In this document: piece after piece, positions 22,290 to 34,064 of the stretch
How the letters are laid out: each line of letters opens with the position of its first letter
How positions within the stretch are numbered: position 1 is the stretch's first letter
DNA from: Monodelphis domestica
Lineage: Eukaryota > Chordata > Mammalia > Didelphimorphia > Didelphidae
Reading direction: 5' to 3'
NCBI RefSeq assembly: GCF_027887165.1
Contig: NC_077235.1
Location: 13,661,033 to 13,725,032 of the forward strand
Length of the DNA: 64,000 nucleotides
The notes under the pieces: model-generated
The model's database searches: none
What the model was told of the DNA's origin: nothing
What the model saw: only the letters and a program-made list of their open reading frames with translations
Position numbers and translations under genes: made by a program

Positions 22290-23370
22290 TACTTCAAAAC
22301 CTCTTTTCATCAAACTCTACTTTCTCCTCCATTGTTCTAGGTCATGGCAAAGAGGTGTCTCTTGTCTTTGTCAAGGCTAGCTCCCCTCAAGCTCCCTCTT
22401 CAATATTCCCTGATTTTCTCATTGTCAATCTCCATCTTTTTTTCTGGCTCCTTCCTTGAGGCCTAGGTTCCCTCTATCTTTTCAAAAAAACAAAACAAAA
22501 CAAAACCCAAACACACCTTGGATAGGCCCGGACATCCCTAAAACAATCATCTAACTCTCTCTCCTTCCTTTCTCAAACTATTAGAAAGTGCTTTCAAAAT
22601 TTCTTGCATTTGCTTTCTCACCTCCAGCCTCTTCTTAGCTTATACAGTTTGGCTTCTAGACCTGCCAATCTAGTGAACTCTGTTCCCGCTCCTTGGTTAT
22701 TAGTGTTTTCTTCACAGTTAAATCCAAAAGCCTTTTCCCAGTTCTGATTCTCCTTGAACTTTAGGCAACTTTTGACACACTTTGATCACCACTCCCTCCT
22801 CTTTTTGGATACTCTACTCTTCTTTTGCTATCCTCTGCTTTTCCTCCTACCAGTCTGGCCATGCCTCAGTATTCTTTGCAGGAGCATCATCTTTGTCCTT
22901 GTCCCTAGTTGAACCTCTCCTCCCCTGTCCTGCCTCCAACCCCATGTCCTAGGCCCTTTCCTTTTCTGTCTGTACTTTTCTCTCTAGATTATCTCACTGG
23001 CTTCCACGGGCTCAATGATCACATCTCCAGTAGCTCTCCTCTGCTCCTAGAGTCAAGCAGGAACTCTTCTCTAGGGCTTTTAAAGTACAAGCTGACCTTA
23101 ACTTGTCTTTCCAATCTTGTTATATATGACTCCAATTCCTATACTGTATGAGTCAACCACACTGATATTCTCCGTTCAAGAGCCCCCTTCTTCAGGAATC
23201 CTTTCCATAATCTTGCCACCCCAAGTGGTAGTTCTCGCCCTTCCTTAAATTATCTCGGATTTTCATCATATATGCACACATTATATCCACCAGCACAATT
23301 TTCCTCAGTGCTTAGTGGTATCTTGTGTCTGCTTCAGATCATAGTCAATCTAGACCTGTCCATGGAATAT
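22290..23370 (+). mobile_element. L2 LINE body with RT region
   Basis: A kilobase of plus-strand L2 sequence. The stretch near 22750-22800 reads as a worn version of the RT motif with FDxxDH (cttttgacacactttgatca ...). The order then continues through ggccctttccttttctgtct to cacatctccagtagctctcc (23020). Frames are broken throughout. An A/C-rich run (caaaa repeats) sits at 22484-22510. Confidence 0.5.
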
Positions 23371-23670
23371 GTAATGAACTATTTGTTGAAATGAATTGAG
23401 TTCACAGGTGGAGCTGAGCTTTGACTTAGCTTTTTTTGTGGAATAGGGAGAATCCAGGATAACAGGAATTTGCAAAAATTATTTCAGGAGTTAGCTCTCT
23501 CAATTGAAAGAAGTTTTTGTTCACTACTATGGAACAACACTTTGTTAAATTCCTTTATTATGATTTGAAAAATTTTCCTACTGAGCACTGAACATTTTCC
23601 CCCAAAAAATATACCACTAAAGTAAGGGGGGCTCTTTCCCAGCTTAGGCCTCCTCTCCTTTCTTTTCCGT

Positions 23671-23736
23671 ATGTATGTATGTGTGTATATATATGTGTGT
23701 ATATATGTGTGTGTATATATATATATATATATATAC
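23671..23736. repeat. TATG/TG/TA microsatellite
   Basis: Alternating tatg, tgtg and a closing (ta) run over about 65 bp. Confidence 0.95.
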
Positions 23737-23739
23737 TCT

Positions 23740-24440
23740 TAGTACTCTGCTGTTCTTGGGGCCTGTACTAAAGAGTGCTAAGGAACCCAGTTCTAGAATC
23801 ACAGAGTATGCTGAAGAGAGAAATGTTACCAGGTGTTTTTCTCTGTGCCCTTTGCCATGATTTCTTTCTCTCTTGTGAACAAAGGAGATTTTCTTTCTCC
23901 TGAGAGTTCCTGCCAAGCATGCTGGCAGGCATACCAGATGTTATCTCATCTGGTAGACAGGCAGCAGTGTATACACACAATTCAAAGACATCCTGCCCAA
24001 TGGGTTGTTTGCTACCAGGTGGAAGAAGATCTGGAAGCAGTTTAGTTTGGCCTTCTACCCCCTAAGACAACAGAATGCTTTGTGCAAAGGTGACTTTAAC
24101 CATAAAAGAAAGTTGTTTGCCCTTCAAATTGTGGGAGAACAGTCATCTTATCAGCAGGTGGTAGGCTGTGCCAAGATTGGGGTTGAAATGGCAGCCATCC
24201 ACCTCTTTTCATATCACTGGCCACCACTTTTAGTTCACTTCCCCTAAGTGTCTTTTATGCCATGTAGGTTTGTGTCCTCAGGGGACAGCCCACGGTCTTT
24301 CCTGAGGATCATTTCCTGACTCTTCCTTGGCTTGGGGGTTGGTGGGATGGAAGAGGTAGGTTCTAGATCTGTAATTTCATTGGTGTAGGAAATTCTTAGT
24401 GAGAAAATTACCATGACAGATTACCAACTGCTACAACTAT
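23740..24440. other. No assigned feature
   Basis: Overlapping 60-80-codon frames have no recognisable product. No repeat identified. Confidence 0.4.
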
Positions 24441-24444
24441 TAGT

Positions 24445-24700
24445 TCAGAAAAGTGATCTGGGCACTGAGAGGTTAAATAACTTGCCCAGGATCACACAAA
24501 CAAAAAATGCCTGAGTTATACCTTAAATCCAGGTCCTCTTAATGCCATCTTTATCCATTATGCCACCTGACCTCATCTCTCAGGGATTCATACATCCTGA
24601 ATCATAGTATCAAAGGATCAGAGATTGAGTAGAGGGGAACTGAGCTCAAGCCCTCATTTTACTGAGGAGGAAACTAATGCTTACCCAAACCAACCAATGA
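24445..24700 (-). mobile_element. Two MIR fragments, antisense
   Basis: The first (24445-24575) has gagaggttaaataacttgcc and aggatcacac. The second (24598-24700) has aaaggatcagag then ctgaggaggaaactaatgct. Confidence 0.55.
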
Positions 24701-24769
24701 GATATGAGTGATTAAACTTAGAGATTAGAAATTACAGAAGAATTAATAGTTTGCCCTTATAGAGGGAGG

Positions 24770-24937
24770 GTTTGCTTTATATTATTTATTTATTTAAAAA
24801 TTATTTTTCCATGTTTCCATGATTCATTTTTCTCTACCTCCCCCCCTTCCCAGAGTTGACAAGCAATTCCACTAGGTTGTACAAATGTTGTCAATTGATA
24901 GCTATTTCCATATTATTTATTTTTGTAATAGAGCAAT
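24770..24937 (-). mobile_element. L1 3' UTR-only insertion with target duplication
   Basis: The plus strand reads a T-rich start (tattatttatttatttaaaa), then ttttccatgtttccatgatt and ccttcccagagttgacaagc, the antisense L1 3' UTR. A perfect 14-bp duplication, cttatagagggagg, lies at 24756-24769 and 24938-24951. A very short 5'-truncated copy. Confidence 0.9.
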
Positions 24938-24951
24938 CTTATAGAGGGAGG

Positions 24952-25975
24952 TTTTACACTAGGAGATCCCTACTTATAAAAATGAATGGACAACCCTGGG
25001 GTCCACGGAAACCCACATAGCGTCAAGAGAACTGGAGGAAGGCCCTGAGTACTTTGGGTCAGCACAGGTGGGTCTGGGTCTGCATTCTTGGAGGGAATTC
25101 CTACTTCAATGAGGTCATAATTGGAGTATCAGTACTCCTTAGGCAGAGTTATTGTTTAGAAGCAAGAATGAGGGAAGTCTACCTTTTCTGTGTACTTAAG
25201 AAATAACAAGTAATCTGGGAAGTAGCAATTTGAAAAATATGGCTTTTCATATTGTTTAACTATTGAAAGGTTGCACTCCAAGTGAACATTATAGTTGCAC
25301 CTGAGCAAATTTCATACCTTTCCTGTCACTGGTGCCACAAATAATGTCCTTTCCATCTTTCTGGTTAGTTTCCCCAACGGAGACCCAGAAATGTTGGGGT
25401 TTAATAAGTATTTTATTTTTCAAATTCTGTTCATAGCCTGCAATATAGTACATAATGCTTCTTGACACAGGGACCCTCTGGTGACTCTGGCTTGAGCCCA
25501 AGGATGCAGTGGGCAGAGAGAGGACTCTGGATGTCAGGGGTGAGGCAATCCCAAGTGAGTGTCTTATCAGGTTAAACCCCAGCAATACACAGAAAACCCT
25601 CAGCTTAGGCTTTGCCCCAACCACTGGGAGAGCATGTAGCTTTAGGCCCTTGAACATCTCATTAAGCACAACAAATTTCATATTCTGGGGATGCAATATT
25701 AATATTTTTTTCCTTCTAGAAATAGAAGAAATACTTACAGCAATATCACGAGCTTTCAAAATGTCATTAGGACAGGAATTATGCATGCATGATTTAGATG
25801 TTTGTTCCTTATTTTGCTGCTTCTCATTTTAATCTTTACCATTAACATGCACACTTATTCATGTAAATCTTGGAATTACCACGGAAGGCATGGACAGATG
25901 AAGGTAGAAAACTAGGGCCACGCTAAAGCCATTTTACTTATGTTTCAAGAAGCATTCAGTAACCCATTTTTCATC
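24952..25975. other. Unassigned; 165-codon minus frame
   Basis: A minus-strand frame at 25289-25786 is open for 165 residues but I recognise no domain or signal in it. It could be chance or an old repeat. Confidence 0.35.
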
Positions 25976-25979
25976 TTGA

Positions 25980-26080
25980 GAATAACAGAACTTTCAGAGA
26001 GAAAGGGAACTTTACAGACCATCTAGTCATCCCTCTCTTTTCCAGATGACAAAACTGAAGTCAACATAGGTTTGGGCATA
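25980..26080 (-). mobile_element. MIR fragment
   Basis: gggaactttacagaccatct, then agatgacaaaactgaagtca: the reversed MIR tail. Confidence 0.5.
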
Positions 26081-26117
26081 GCCTTTGAAAATTATAGCAC
26101 TACACTTACGACTTTTT

Positions 26118-26313
26118 TTAAACTCTTACCTTCCGTCTTGGAATCAATTCTGTGTATTAGTTCCAAGGCAGAAGAATGGTAAGGGCTAGGCAGTGGGGGT
26201 CAAGTGACTTGCCCAGGGTCACACAGCTGGGAAGTGTCTGAGGTCAGATTTGAACTAGGATCTTCCATCTCTAGGCCTGGCTCTCAATCCACTTAGCCAC
26301 CCAGCTGCTCCCT
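26118..26313 (-). mobile_element. Marsupial SINE, full length
   Basis: Reads ttaccttccgtcttggaatc to ccacccagctgctccct in reverse. The flanks acttacgacttttt (26104-26117) and acttaggacctttt (26314-26327) match at 12 of 14. Confidence 0.88.
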
Positions 26314-26343
26314 ACTTAGGACCTTTTAAAATGATTGAGCCCT

Positions 26344-27522
26344 ACATAGAAAGAATCACAAAATGTAAAATAAATAATTTTGACTACATCAAACTAAAAA
26401 GCTTTTGTACAAACAAAACCAATGTAACTAAAATCAGAAGGGAAACAACAAATTGGGAAAAAATCTTCATAGAAACCTCTGACAAAGGTTTACTTACTCA
26501 AATTTATAAAGAGCTAAATCAATTGTACAAAAAATCAAGCCATTCTCCAATTGATAAATGGGCAAGGGACATGGATAGGCAGTTCTCAGATAAAGAAATC
26601 AAAACTATTAATAAACACATGAAGAAATGTTCTAAATCTCTTATAATCAGAGAGATGCAAATAAAAACAACTCTGAGGTATCACCTCACACCTAGCAGAT
26701 TGGCTAACATAACAGCAAAGTAAAGTAATGAATGCTGGAGGGGATGTGGCAAAGTAGGGACATTAATTCATTGCTGGTGGAGTTGTGAACTGATCCAACC
26801 ATTCTGGAGGGCAATTTGGAACTATGCCCAAAAGGCGACAAAAGAATATCTACCCTTTGATCCAGCCATAGCACTGCTGGGCTTGTACCCCAAAGAGATA
26901 ATGGACAAAAAGACTTGTACAAAAATATTCATAGCTGCGCTCTTTGTGGTGGCCCAAAACTGGAAAACGAGGGGATGCCCATCAATTGGGGAATGGCTGA
27001 GCAAATTGTGGTATATGTTGGTGATGGAATACTATTGTGCTCAAAGGAATAATAAAGTGGAGGAATTCCATGGAGACTGGAACAACCTCCAGGAAGTGAT
27101 GCAGAGCGAGAGGAGCAGAACCAGGAGAACATTGTACACAGAGACTAATACACTGTGGTATAATCGAACGTAATGGACTTCTCCATTAGTGGCGGTGTAA
27201 TGTCCCTGAACAATTTGCAGGGATCTAGGAGAAAAAAACACTATTCATAAGCAAAGGATAAACTATGGGAGTGGAAACACCGAGGAAAAGCAACTGCCTG
27301 AATACAGCGGTTGAGGGGACATGACAGAGGAGAGACTCTAAATGAACACTCTAATGCAAATATTATCAACATGGCAATGGGTTCAAATCAAGAAAACATG
27401 TAATGCCCAGTGGATTTGCGCGTTGGCTATGGGGGGTGGGGGGGATGGGGGGGAGGAAAAGAAAATGATCTATGTCTTTAATGAATAATGCTTGGAAATG
27501 ATCAAATAAAATATAATTTAAA
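26344..27522 (+). mobile_element. 5'-truncated L1, C-terminal ORF2
   Basis: A perfect 16-bp duplication, aaaatgattgagccct, lies at 26328-26343 and 27523-27538. The insert holds the ORF2 C-terminal region: CSKSLIIREMQIKTTLRYHL near 26630-26690, then the Cys-rich ECWRGCG block, FDPAIALLGLYPKE, IFIAALFVVA and CPSIGEWLSKL. The frame is interrupted by a single TAA at 26721-26723, then stays open to 27173. A 3' UTR with a G-run (27421-27455) and an A-rich end follow. The intact duplication and near-open frame mark it as young. Confidence 0.93.
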
Positions 27523-27539
27523 AAAATGATTGAGCCCTC

Positions 27540-28000
27540 CTGATGAAAAATAGTATAGGATAGTAATAGGAAAAAATAAAATATTTTAAAAAGCAAAAAA
27601 TTAAAATAAAATAAAAATATGGAGTCCTTAGAATTGATAGCTTACCTCTCCAGCCAGGAGGGCAGCCTTACATGAATATCTGCATAGGTTCTTCATTCAC
27701 ATATGGAATGCCTTAGACTTCAGATTCTACTCTCATAATCGTCCAGAAAACAAATATGAAAACCAATGATAGCATCTCACTACTGTTACTTCCTGACAAG
27801 ATCACTGCCAGTTATTTTGGACCAGGTAGCTTCGGGAATTACAGTGTGGCAGAGCTTGTATGGGAGGAGGGCACAGAATAATACCAACATCCTCATGTGG
27901 TATTCATCAGTCTCTGTTGGCACCTTCAGTAGCAGTGTCCAAAAAAGTTTACAAGGTGTCTTAACTGATTTTTGGAGAAGTTGGTGATACTTTTGTCCAG
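27540..28000. other. No assigned feature
   Basis: A-rich start (27560-27625), then unassigned sequence with a 73-codon plus frame of unknown meaning. Confidence 0.35.
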
Positions 28001-28009
28001 ACTACTTAA

Positions 28010-28590
28010 TTGATCTCTCTGCTTCTACATTTTCCCCCTTGCATCCATCTTCCAATCTTCCAGAGGTTCAGATGTGACCATGTCACCCTCCACCTCTCCT
28101 GAAAACCTCTCAGGGCTTCCCAATTGCTATTAGGATAAAATACAAACTTCTTCATCCTAGAATTTAAGGCCCTCCATGATCTGACTTTATATTCCTCCTC
28201 TGCATGCACTCAGCATTATAGCTAAATTGTTCTGCTTGCTGTTTGTTGTAGTTAAAATTCCATTTCTTGCCTCCATTTATTTGCACAAGCCATTTCTCAT
28301 GCCTGGAAATCACTCTCTATTTGTTGGGAACCTTCAAAATATTTATCTTTCTTCTTGGTCCAGCTCAGGTCCTATTGCTTCATCATATTAAGCCTTGCCC
28401 AACTGTTTAGTTAATGCTCTCATCTACCACAAATTGCTTTGATTTTACTTATTTGGATATATGATATATCCTCTCAGGAGAATGGAAGCTCCTTGAAGGC
28501 AGGAACTGTTTCTGTTTTGTTCTTTGTATACCCAGTGCCTCACGCCGGGGCTTGCACACAACAGACCTTAATATCTGTTACTGAAATTTT
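28010..28590 (+). mobile_element. L2 3' region
   Basis: gatgtgaccatgtcaccctc, ctattaggataaaatacaaa, cctccatgatctgactttat, gctccttgaaggcaggaact and tacccagtgcctcacgc follow L2 order to its end. Confidence 0.8.
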
Positions 28591-28828
28591 TAAATGATAT
28601 GAACATCTTGCATATGAATCTAGAACCTTATACCTTTCAAAACATTTTTGCATACATTATCTTATTAGGTTGCATTTTGAGTTGAGAGAACCATGTTAGT
28701 GAAAAATTACTGTCAAAACATAATTTGGAGGGGTCTAAAATATTTCTACATGAACAGGCTGGTAATATTTTTTAAAGTTTTTGATATGGTTACCTAAGAG
28801 CTATTATATACTAAAGTATAGACTTCGA

Positions 28829-29078
28829 AGGGCACTTAGGTGGTACAATGGATAAAGTGCTGGCCTGGAGTCAGGAAGATTCATCTTCCCCAGTTTAAAT
28901 CTGGTGACAGATACTTCCAAATCTGTGACCATGGGTCAGTCATTTCTTCCTGTTTGCCTCAGTTTCCTCATCTGCGAAACTGGAGAAGGAAACAGCAAAC
29001 CACTCCAGTGTCTTTGCCAAGAAAACCCCACATGGGGTCACAGATTAGGACCGGACTGAAAATGACTGAATGAAGAAC
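28829..29078 (+). mobile_element. Marsupial tRNA-derived SINE (long-tail type)
   Basis: Head gggcacttaggtggtacaat, core ctgtttgcctcagtttcctc, tail ctccagtgtctttgccaaga then ccacatggggtcacagatta and actgaaaatgactgaat. Confidence 0.9.
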
Positions 29079-29134
29079 AATGGATTTTGAAAGTGTACAC
29101 CAAAACGGACAAAAGATCACAACAGAACTGAAAA

Positions 29135-29463
29135 GGATTCCTTAGTTTAGTTGCAGGAGAGGTAACAGAGACCCAAAGAGGAGGAGTAATGACCACTAAT
29201 GAATGACACAACCAGGTCTAGAACTAGAACCCAAGTTCTCCTGACCTCCATATCAGTGCCTTTTTCTTTATGAGAACAGAACTAGAATGTGAGAGTAGGA
29301 AGGGACTTTAGAGATCACCAAATTTAATCCCTACAATTTACAGGTAAGGAGACTGAGGCCAAAGAAAGGAAGTGACCTATCCAGAGTCACAGAGCTGACA
29401 GATCCAAGACTCAAACACAAGTCTTTAGTCTACCAGTCCAGGGCTCTTTCCAGTACCACCACA
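29135..29463 (-). mobile_element. Two MIR-like SINE fragments
   Basis: The first spans about 29135-29270, with cccaagttctcctgacctcc. The second spans 29275-29463, with gtaggaagggactttagaga, ggagactgaggccaaagaaa and ccagagtcacagagctgac. Confidence 0.65.
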
Positions 29464-29639
29464 GTGGCACATACATCAGGAATTATTTTGCTAAGTCTTA
29501 GTAAATTTTATAACCTGATAGCCAAAAGTACACCAGGGTTGTATTTCAATTTGAACCAGAACCTCCCATATAGCCAAAGATATCATTGGAAATTTATAAC
29601 ATGGTAAATTTACCCTGAATCCTGATGCACCATTGACAA

Positions 29640-29885
29640 ATGAGCTGATAAAAGAGAAGGAAGAAAATGGGTGAAGGAAGCTAATGTGTCCTTTAACAAA
29701 AGATTCTTTGAATTAGAGCAGTTCCAAAGTGAAATGGGCTGTCTTGGAAGACAGTAGGGCTCCCCTCATTTATGGTCTTCAGAAAGAGACTAGGTGACCC
29801 CTTCTCCCATTAGAGAGAAGATTATTGTTAATTTCTTTGATGGACTAGAGGGATGCTGCTGTGCCTTCCAACTCTTAAGAAGAGG
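29640..29885 (+). mobile_element. CR1/L3 3' end
   Basis: gtgaaatgggctgtcttgga, ggtcttcagaaagagactag and ttgatggactagagggatgc with ccttccaactctt match the CR1/L3 terminus in order. Confidence 0.65.
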
Positions 29886-30059
29886 CTTAAAGGTATGAGC
29901 AGTAGGCTAAATGAAAGCATGAGTAAAGGCACCTGAATGCCCATGCCTACTCAGGGATATCTTCTTATTTTGAATTTATAGTAAATATTGGCTATTATTG
30001 CTCACTTGGTAATTAATCATATCTTGTTTTATGATATCTTCTGGGTTATTGTAACTGTA

Positions 30060-30170
30060 CCTCAAGAAGCATTTATTAAGCACCCCACTCTGTGTAGAAC
30101 ACAGTCCTGGGTGTGTGGGTAAACAAATCTATTAACTAAGGTATGGTCTCTGCCCCCAGGAATCTCCTAG
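30060..30170 (-). mobile_element. L2 3' end
   Basis: agaagcatttattaagcacc, tgtgtagaacacagtcctgg and ggtctctgcccccaggaatc are the antisense L2 end. Confidence 0.65.
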
Positions 30171-30399
30171 TCTCGAAGTCGTTTCTGTAAAGTCATTTTG
30201 AGGATAATAAGGGCTTATGAGAATCTACCAACTTAACAAGAAACCCGGAAGCTCTGTGTTAGTTTCTCGTGGACTGTGCTTCTAGGATGATCAAAGAGGG
30301 ACTCCTGTCAGGTGCCCCACTCGTCAGAAAATTCTGTTTAAATGCCTATGAATTGGACAATCTTTACTGAATCTCTGGCTTCTCATTTGCTTTTTGCCA

Positions 30400-30515
30400 A
30401 CTAGATTAAGCCCTTTGCGGGTCAAGGTAGTGGCTTATGCTTCTTTGCATAACTCACAGTGCATTTAATACCTTGCACATAGTGGGCATGCAATACTTTG
30501 GTTGATAGATCGATC
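30400..30515 (+). mobile_element. L2 tail
   Basis: gtagtggcttatgcttcttt, taccttgcacatagtgggca and tgcaatactttggttg. Confidence 0.45.
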
Positions 30516-30519
30516 TTGT

Positions 30520-32100
30520 GGATCAAACTCTTCTACATCTTTGAATGAAGTAATTAATCTTATAACAACTTGGTAAGTTATAACCTGGTCCTAATACATT
30601 ACTGCATATTCTCCACAAATACCTAGTAATTATTTTTTAACAAAAGCGGAAGGCAATTTTAGCAGACTTAAGATCTTTATGGCATATTTCAATAAATGAT
30701 AAATTCATGAACGTTTCTTATCCCCTAGAACAGTTGTATATCTTAAAAACTCATCACCATAAGCATTCTCTGAATTTTCACCAAGAATTAATCTTGAATA
30801 ATTAATGAATAGAAAAGAGTTAGGCAAGAACTGTAGCATGCTAATCATTTGTTTCAATGTCAATTAGAAAGAAGCAGTTTGCCTGTTTTCTTGAAATATG
30901 CATTGTTTAGTTAATTTTGAATCCACAAATAAGAAATTGTGCTAATTACAGAAGGTACTATTGAGATATTATGGGCCAATGTTATGGGCAAAAGTCATCT
31001 AATACAGAATAGAAAGAAATGTGTTCATTAGGCAGAAATACTAACAACATTGGCATAAGCTTTACAAATAGTGTCTTCTCTCTAGATCCTTGTTGAGGTT
31101 GTCAAATCTTGAATAATGGCATAGTATTTTACATTATTTGATTTTGGGATTTTCTCACAAAAATAAGTCATTAAAAATAAAAAATGTGAGATAGCAGAAA
31201 TACTTAATACTAATAGAAATGGAAGGAACAGATTATATTCATTCATTTGCTGGACTCTCTAACACATGGCGTCCTTGATGATCCCTTTCAAAGCTCTGTG
31301 TCTCTTTGGGGATTTATTGGAACCTCTGGAGCTTTATCATCATAAATATAATAGTGGAAATGGAAGCAAAACTAAATGAAAATTTTAAAAAATATGTTGA
31401 TCAGCTGTATAATCAGCTGCACTAAGGAAAGTGCACAAGGGATGACGAGGAAAATATTCATTATTAGTTTAGCTGTGACTTTTTGAGAAACAACTCAACA
31501 GAAAAAACCCGAGCCCTACAACCAACAACCACTCATCTTCAGTGTTAGAAGTTGATATGATTAAACAGTTGAGATTAGTTTAGGAATTGATGACTGAATA
31601 GCTTCTCATTTGGATTACTGGGAAGGTGGTTCTGACCACAGTATGAACTGGCCCAGAGGACATATTTTAGACAGAATGATTCACAGAAGCTCATCTCTGC
31701 AACTTGGAAGTCATAAAGTTTGGTCCTACTGCTAACAAGGAATCACTGTGATGATTAATAATCTTAATAATAAGACTCAAAAATTAATCTCACTGATTTT
31801 CTTCATCCTGTGTCAATTGGACCACAGTTGAATAGACATCACCCTTTGTATTTTGACCTATTTCTAAAAATATTGAAACAATACTTACTTCCTTTCAAGG
31901 AAGTAGCAGTGAAGCACTTAGTTATTTTCAAAGAACTTCTTGTATTTTAGTTAAAATATGCTATTTATGTGTCAATAGTATTCATATGACAATAATGAGT
32001 TCATATTCAAGTTTATATTTTTTTACAAAACAAATGGTACATTTTTAATTCAACCACAAATCAAATAGAAAGAAGATGGTAGCGTATTTTACATAAACAA
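30520..32100. other. Repeat-poor stretch, no gene
   Basis: About 1.6 kb without a recognisable repeat, which is unusual in this window. It is AT-rich with many TAAT-type words between 30600 and 31000 (ttaatgaatag, gctaatcatttg, caattag). No open frame of note. Confidence 0.4.
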
Positions 32101-32109
32101 TAAAAAATA

Positions 32110-33455
32110 TAGGAAGAGAGAGGGAGAGAGAGAGAGAAAGGAAGGAGAAATGGAGGAAAGAAGAGAAGAAAGGAATGAGAGAGCTATGGAAAGTAATGAA
32201 TGTTGGAGGGGATGTGGCCAAGTAGGGACATTAATTCATTGCTGGTAGAGCTGTGAATTGATCCAACCATTCTGGAGGACAATTTGGAACTATGCCCAAA
32301 GGGCGATAAAAGACTGTCTGCCCTTTGATCCAGCCATAGCACTGCTGGGTTTGTACCCCAAAGAGATAATAAGGAAAAAGACTTGTACAAGAATATTCAT
32401 AGCTGCGCTCTTTGTGGTGGCAAAAAATTGGAACATGAGGGGATGCCCTTCAATTGGAGAATGGCTGAACAAATTGTGGAATATGTTGGTGATGGAATAC
32501 TATTGTGCTAAAAGGAATAATAAAGTAGAGGAATTCCATGGAGACTGGAACAACCTCCAGGAAGTGATGCAGAGTGAAAGGAGCAGAACCAGGAAAACAT
32601 TGTACACAGAGACTGATACACTGTGGTACAATCGAACGAATGGACTTCTCCATTGGTATCAATGCAGTGTCCCTGAACAATCTGCAGGGATCTAAAAAAC
32701 ACTATCCACAAGCAGAGGATAAACTGTGGGAGTAAAAACACCGATGAAAAGCAACTGATTTACTGCAGGGGTGGAGGGGATATGACTGAAGAGAGACTCC
32801 AAATGAACACTCTAATGCAGATACCAACAACATGGAAATGGGTTCGAATCAAGAACACATGTGATACCCAGGGAAATTGCACGTCAGCTATGGGGGGGGG
32901 AGGGAAGAAAAGAAAATGATCTTTGTTTCCAATGAATAATGTTTGGAAATGACCAAATAAAACAATGTTTAAAAAAAAGAAAAATAAATAAACATGTTCA
33001 TGCCATAAAAAAAAAAGGAATGAGAGAACAGAAAGTAAGACAGGAGGGGAGAGGAGGAAAGGAGAGAGGGAAGAGGAAAGACAAGGGAAAAAGGAAAGGA
33101 GAAAGTGATGGAGGAAGAGAAAGGAAGTGAAGGAAAGAGAAAAAAATGGAATGGAGAGAGGGAGGAAGGGAATGAAATAAGTATAAGGAGAAGGGACATA
33201 GAAAGTCAAGGAGAGAAAGAGAAAAGGAAGAAAGAAGGGAGGAAAAGCAGGAGGAGGGGGAAAGAAGGGAGGAAAGGAGAGAGGGAAGAGGAGAAAAAAG
33301 AAGAGAGGGAGGAAGGAAGGATAGAAGGGAGGAAGAAGGGTTTAGAAAGAGGAAGGAAAACAGAAAGACAGTAAGAGGGGAAGGGAAAGAGGATGAAAGG
33401 AAATGAGGAATAGATGGAAAGAGGGAGGAAGAAAAGAAGGAAGGTGAGAGGTAAT
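32110..33455. repeat. Polypurine (GGA/GAA) tract, split by an L1
   Basis: Plus-strand purine runs at 32110-32182 and 33014-33455 form one tract of about 500 bp once the L1 at 32183-33013 is set aside. Words are gaga, ggaa, aggaag and gagggaag with few pyrimidines. The 60-150-codon frames over it are a product of the composition. Confidence 0.9.
32183..33013 (+). mobile_element. 5'-truncated L1 in a purine tract
   Basis: Encodes only the ORF2 end (FDPAIALLGLYPKE, IFIAALFVVAKNW, CPSIGEWLNK), then the 3' UTR and a long A-rich end. A perfect 14-bp duplication, aaaggaatgagaga, lies at 32169-32182 and 33014-33027. The ORF2 piece is open from 32258 to 32695. Confidence 0.93.
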
Positions 33456-33856
33456 AAAGGTGGATTGTGGCCAGAATTCCTGAATTATAAGAATTATATT
33501 CTAATATATACTCATTGTCATATGAATTCTATTGACACATAAATGGCACATTTTTACTAAGATATACTAAAGACGCTAAAGATGCTAAAAACCATGACTT
33601 TGTGGTTTTTGTCATCCAATTTCTTATAAAGCAAAAATTTTTTTTAGTTAGGAACTTTCTTGGGGACTGTAAATCTTTTTCAGGAGTAGCAACATCAAGG
33701 GAGTGCTTCCTTTTTCCCTCAGTAAAATCCCCTTCCCTATATATCAAAGAGAGCAGCCCCATATATATTGAATACCTCTGGTCAGCTGTTTCCACAGGGA
33801 CTTGATGATTGTCAGAGGCCAAGGGAAGGTGGGGAATTTGGTGGCTCTACTTGAGA
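33456..33856. other. No assigned feature
   Basis: Overlapping 67-97-codon frames on both strands without familiar motifs. Confidence 0.35.
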
Positions 33857-33864
33857 CTCTAGAA

Positions 33865-34056
33865 CAGTGGTTCTCAACCTCTCAATTTGTAGCAATGAGA
33901 ATACATAATGCATATCAGGTATTTACATTCCAAATCATAACTGTAGCAAAATTACAGTTTTGAAGTAGCCACCAAAATAATTTTTTGGTTTTAGGTCACT
34001 GCAACATGAGGAACTGTACTGAGGGGTCACGGCATTAGAAAGGTTGAGAACCACTG
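33865..34056 (-). mobile_element. SPIN-like hAT element, non-autonomous
   Basis: The terminal inverted repeats are perfect over 16 bp: cagtggttctcaacct (33865-33880) and aggttgagaaccactg (34041-34056). Flanks ctctagaa (33857-33864) and ctctagag (34057-34064) are an 8-bp hAT target duplication with one mismatch. Internal text (gtagcaaaattacagtttt, aacatgaggaactgtact) is the reverse of the SPIN non-autonomous consensus as I recall it. Shorter than that consensus, so internally deleted. Confidence 0.88.
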
Positions 34057-34064
34057 CTCTAGAG

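Noticed and set aside
25289-25786. 165-codon minus frame as a possible gene
   Set aside because: No motif, no CpG promoter, no splice structure that I can see; left as unassigned.
32760-33209. 149-codon minus frame rich in Phe, Leu and Ser
   Set aside because: It reads the complement of a polypurine tract and the L1 3' UTR.
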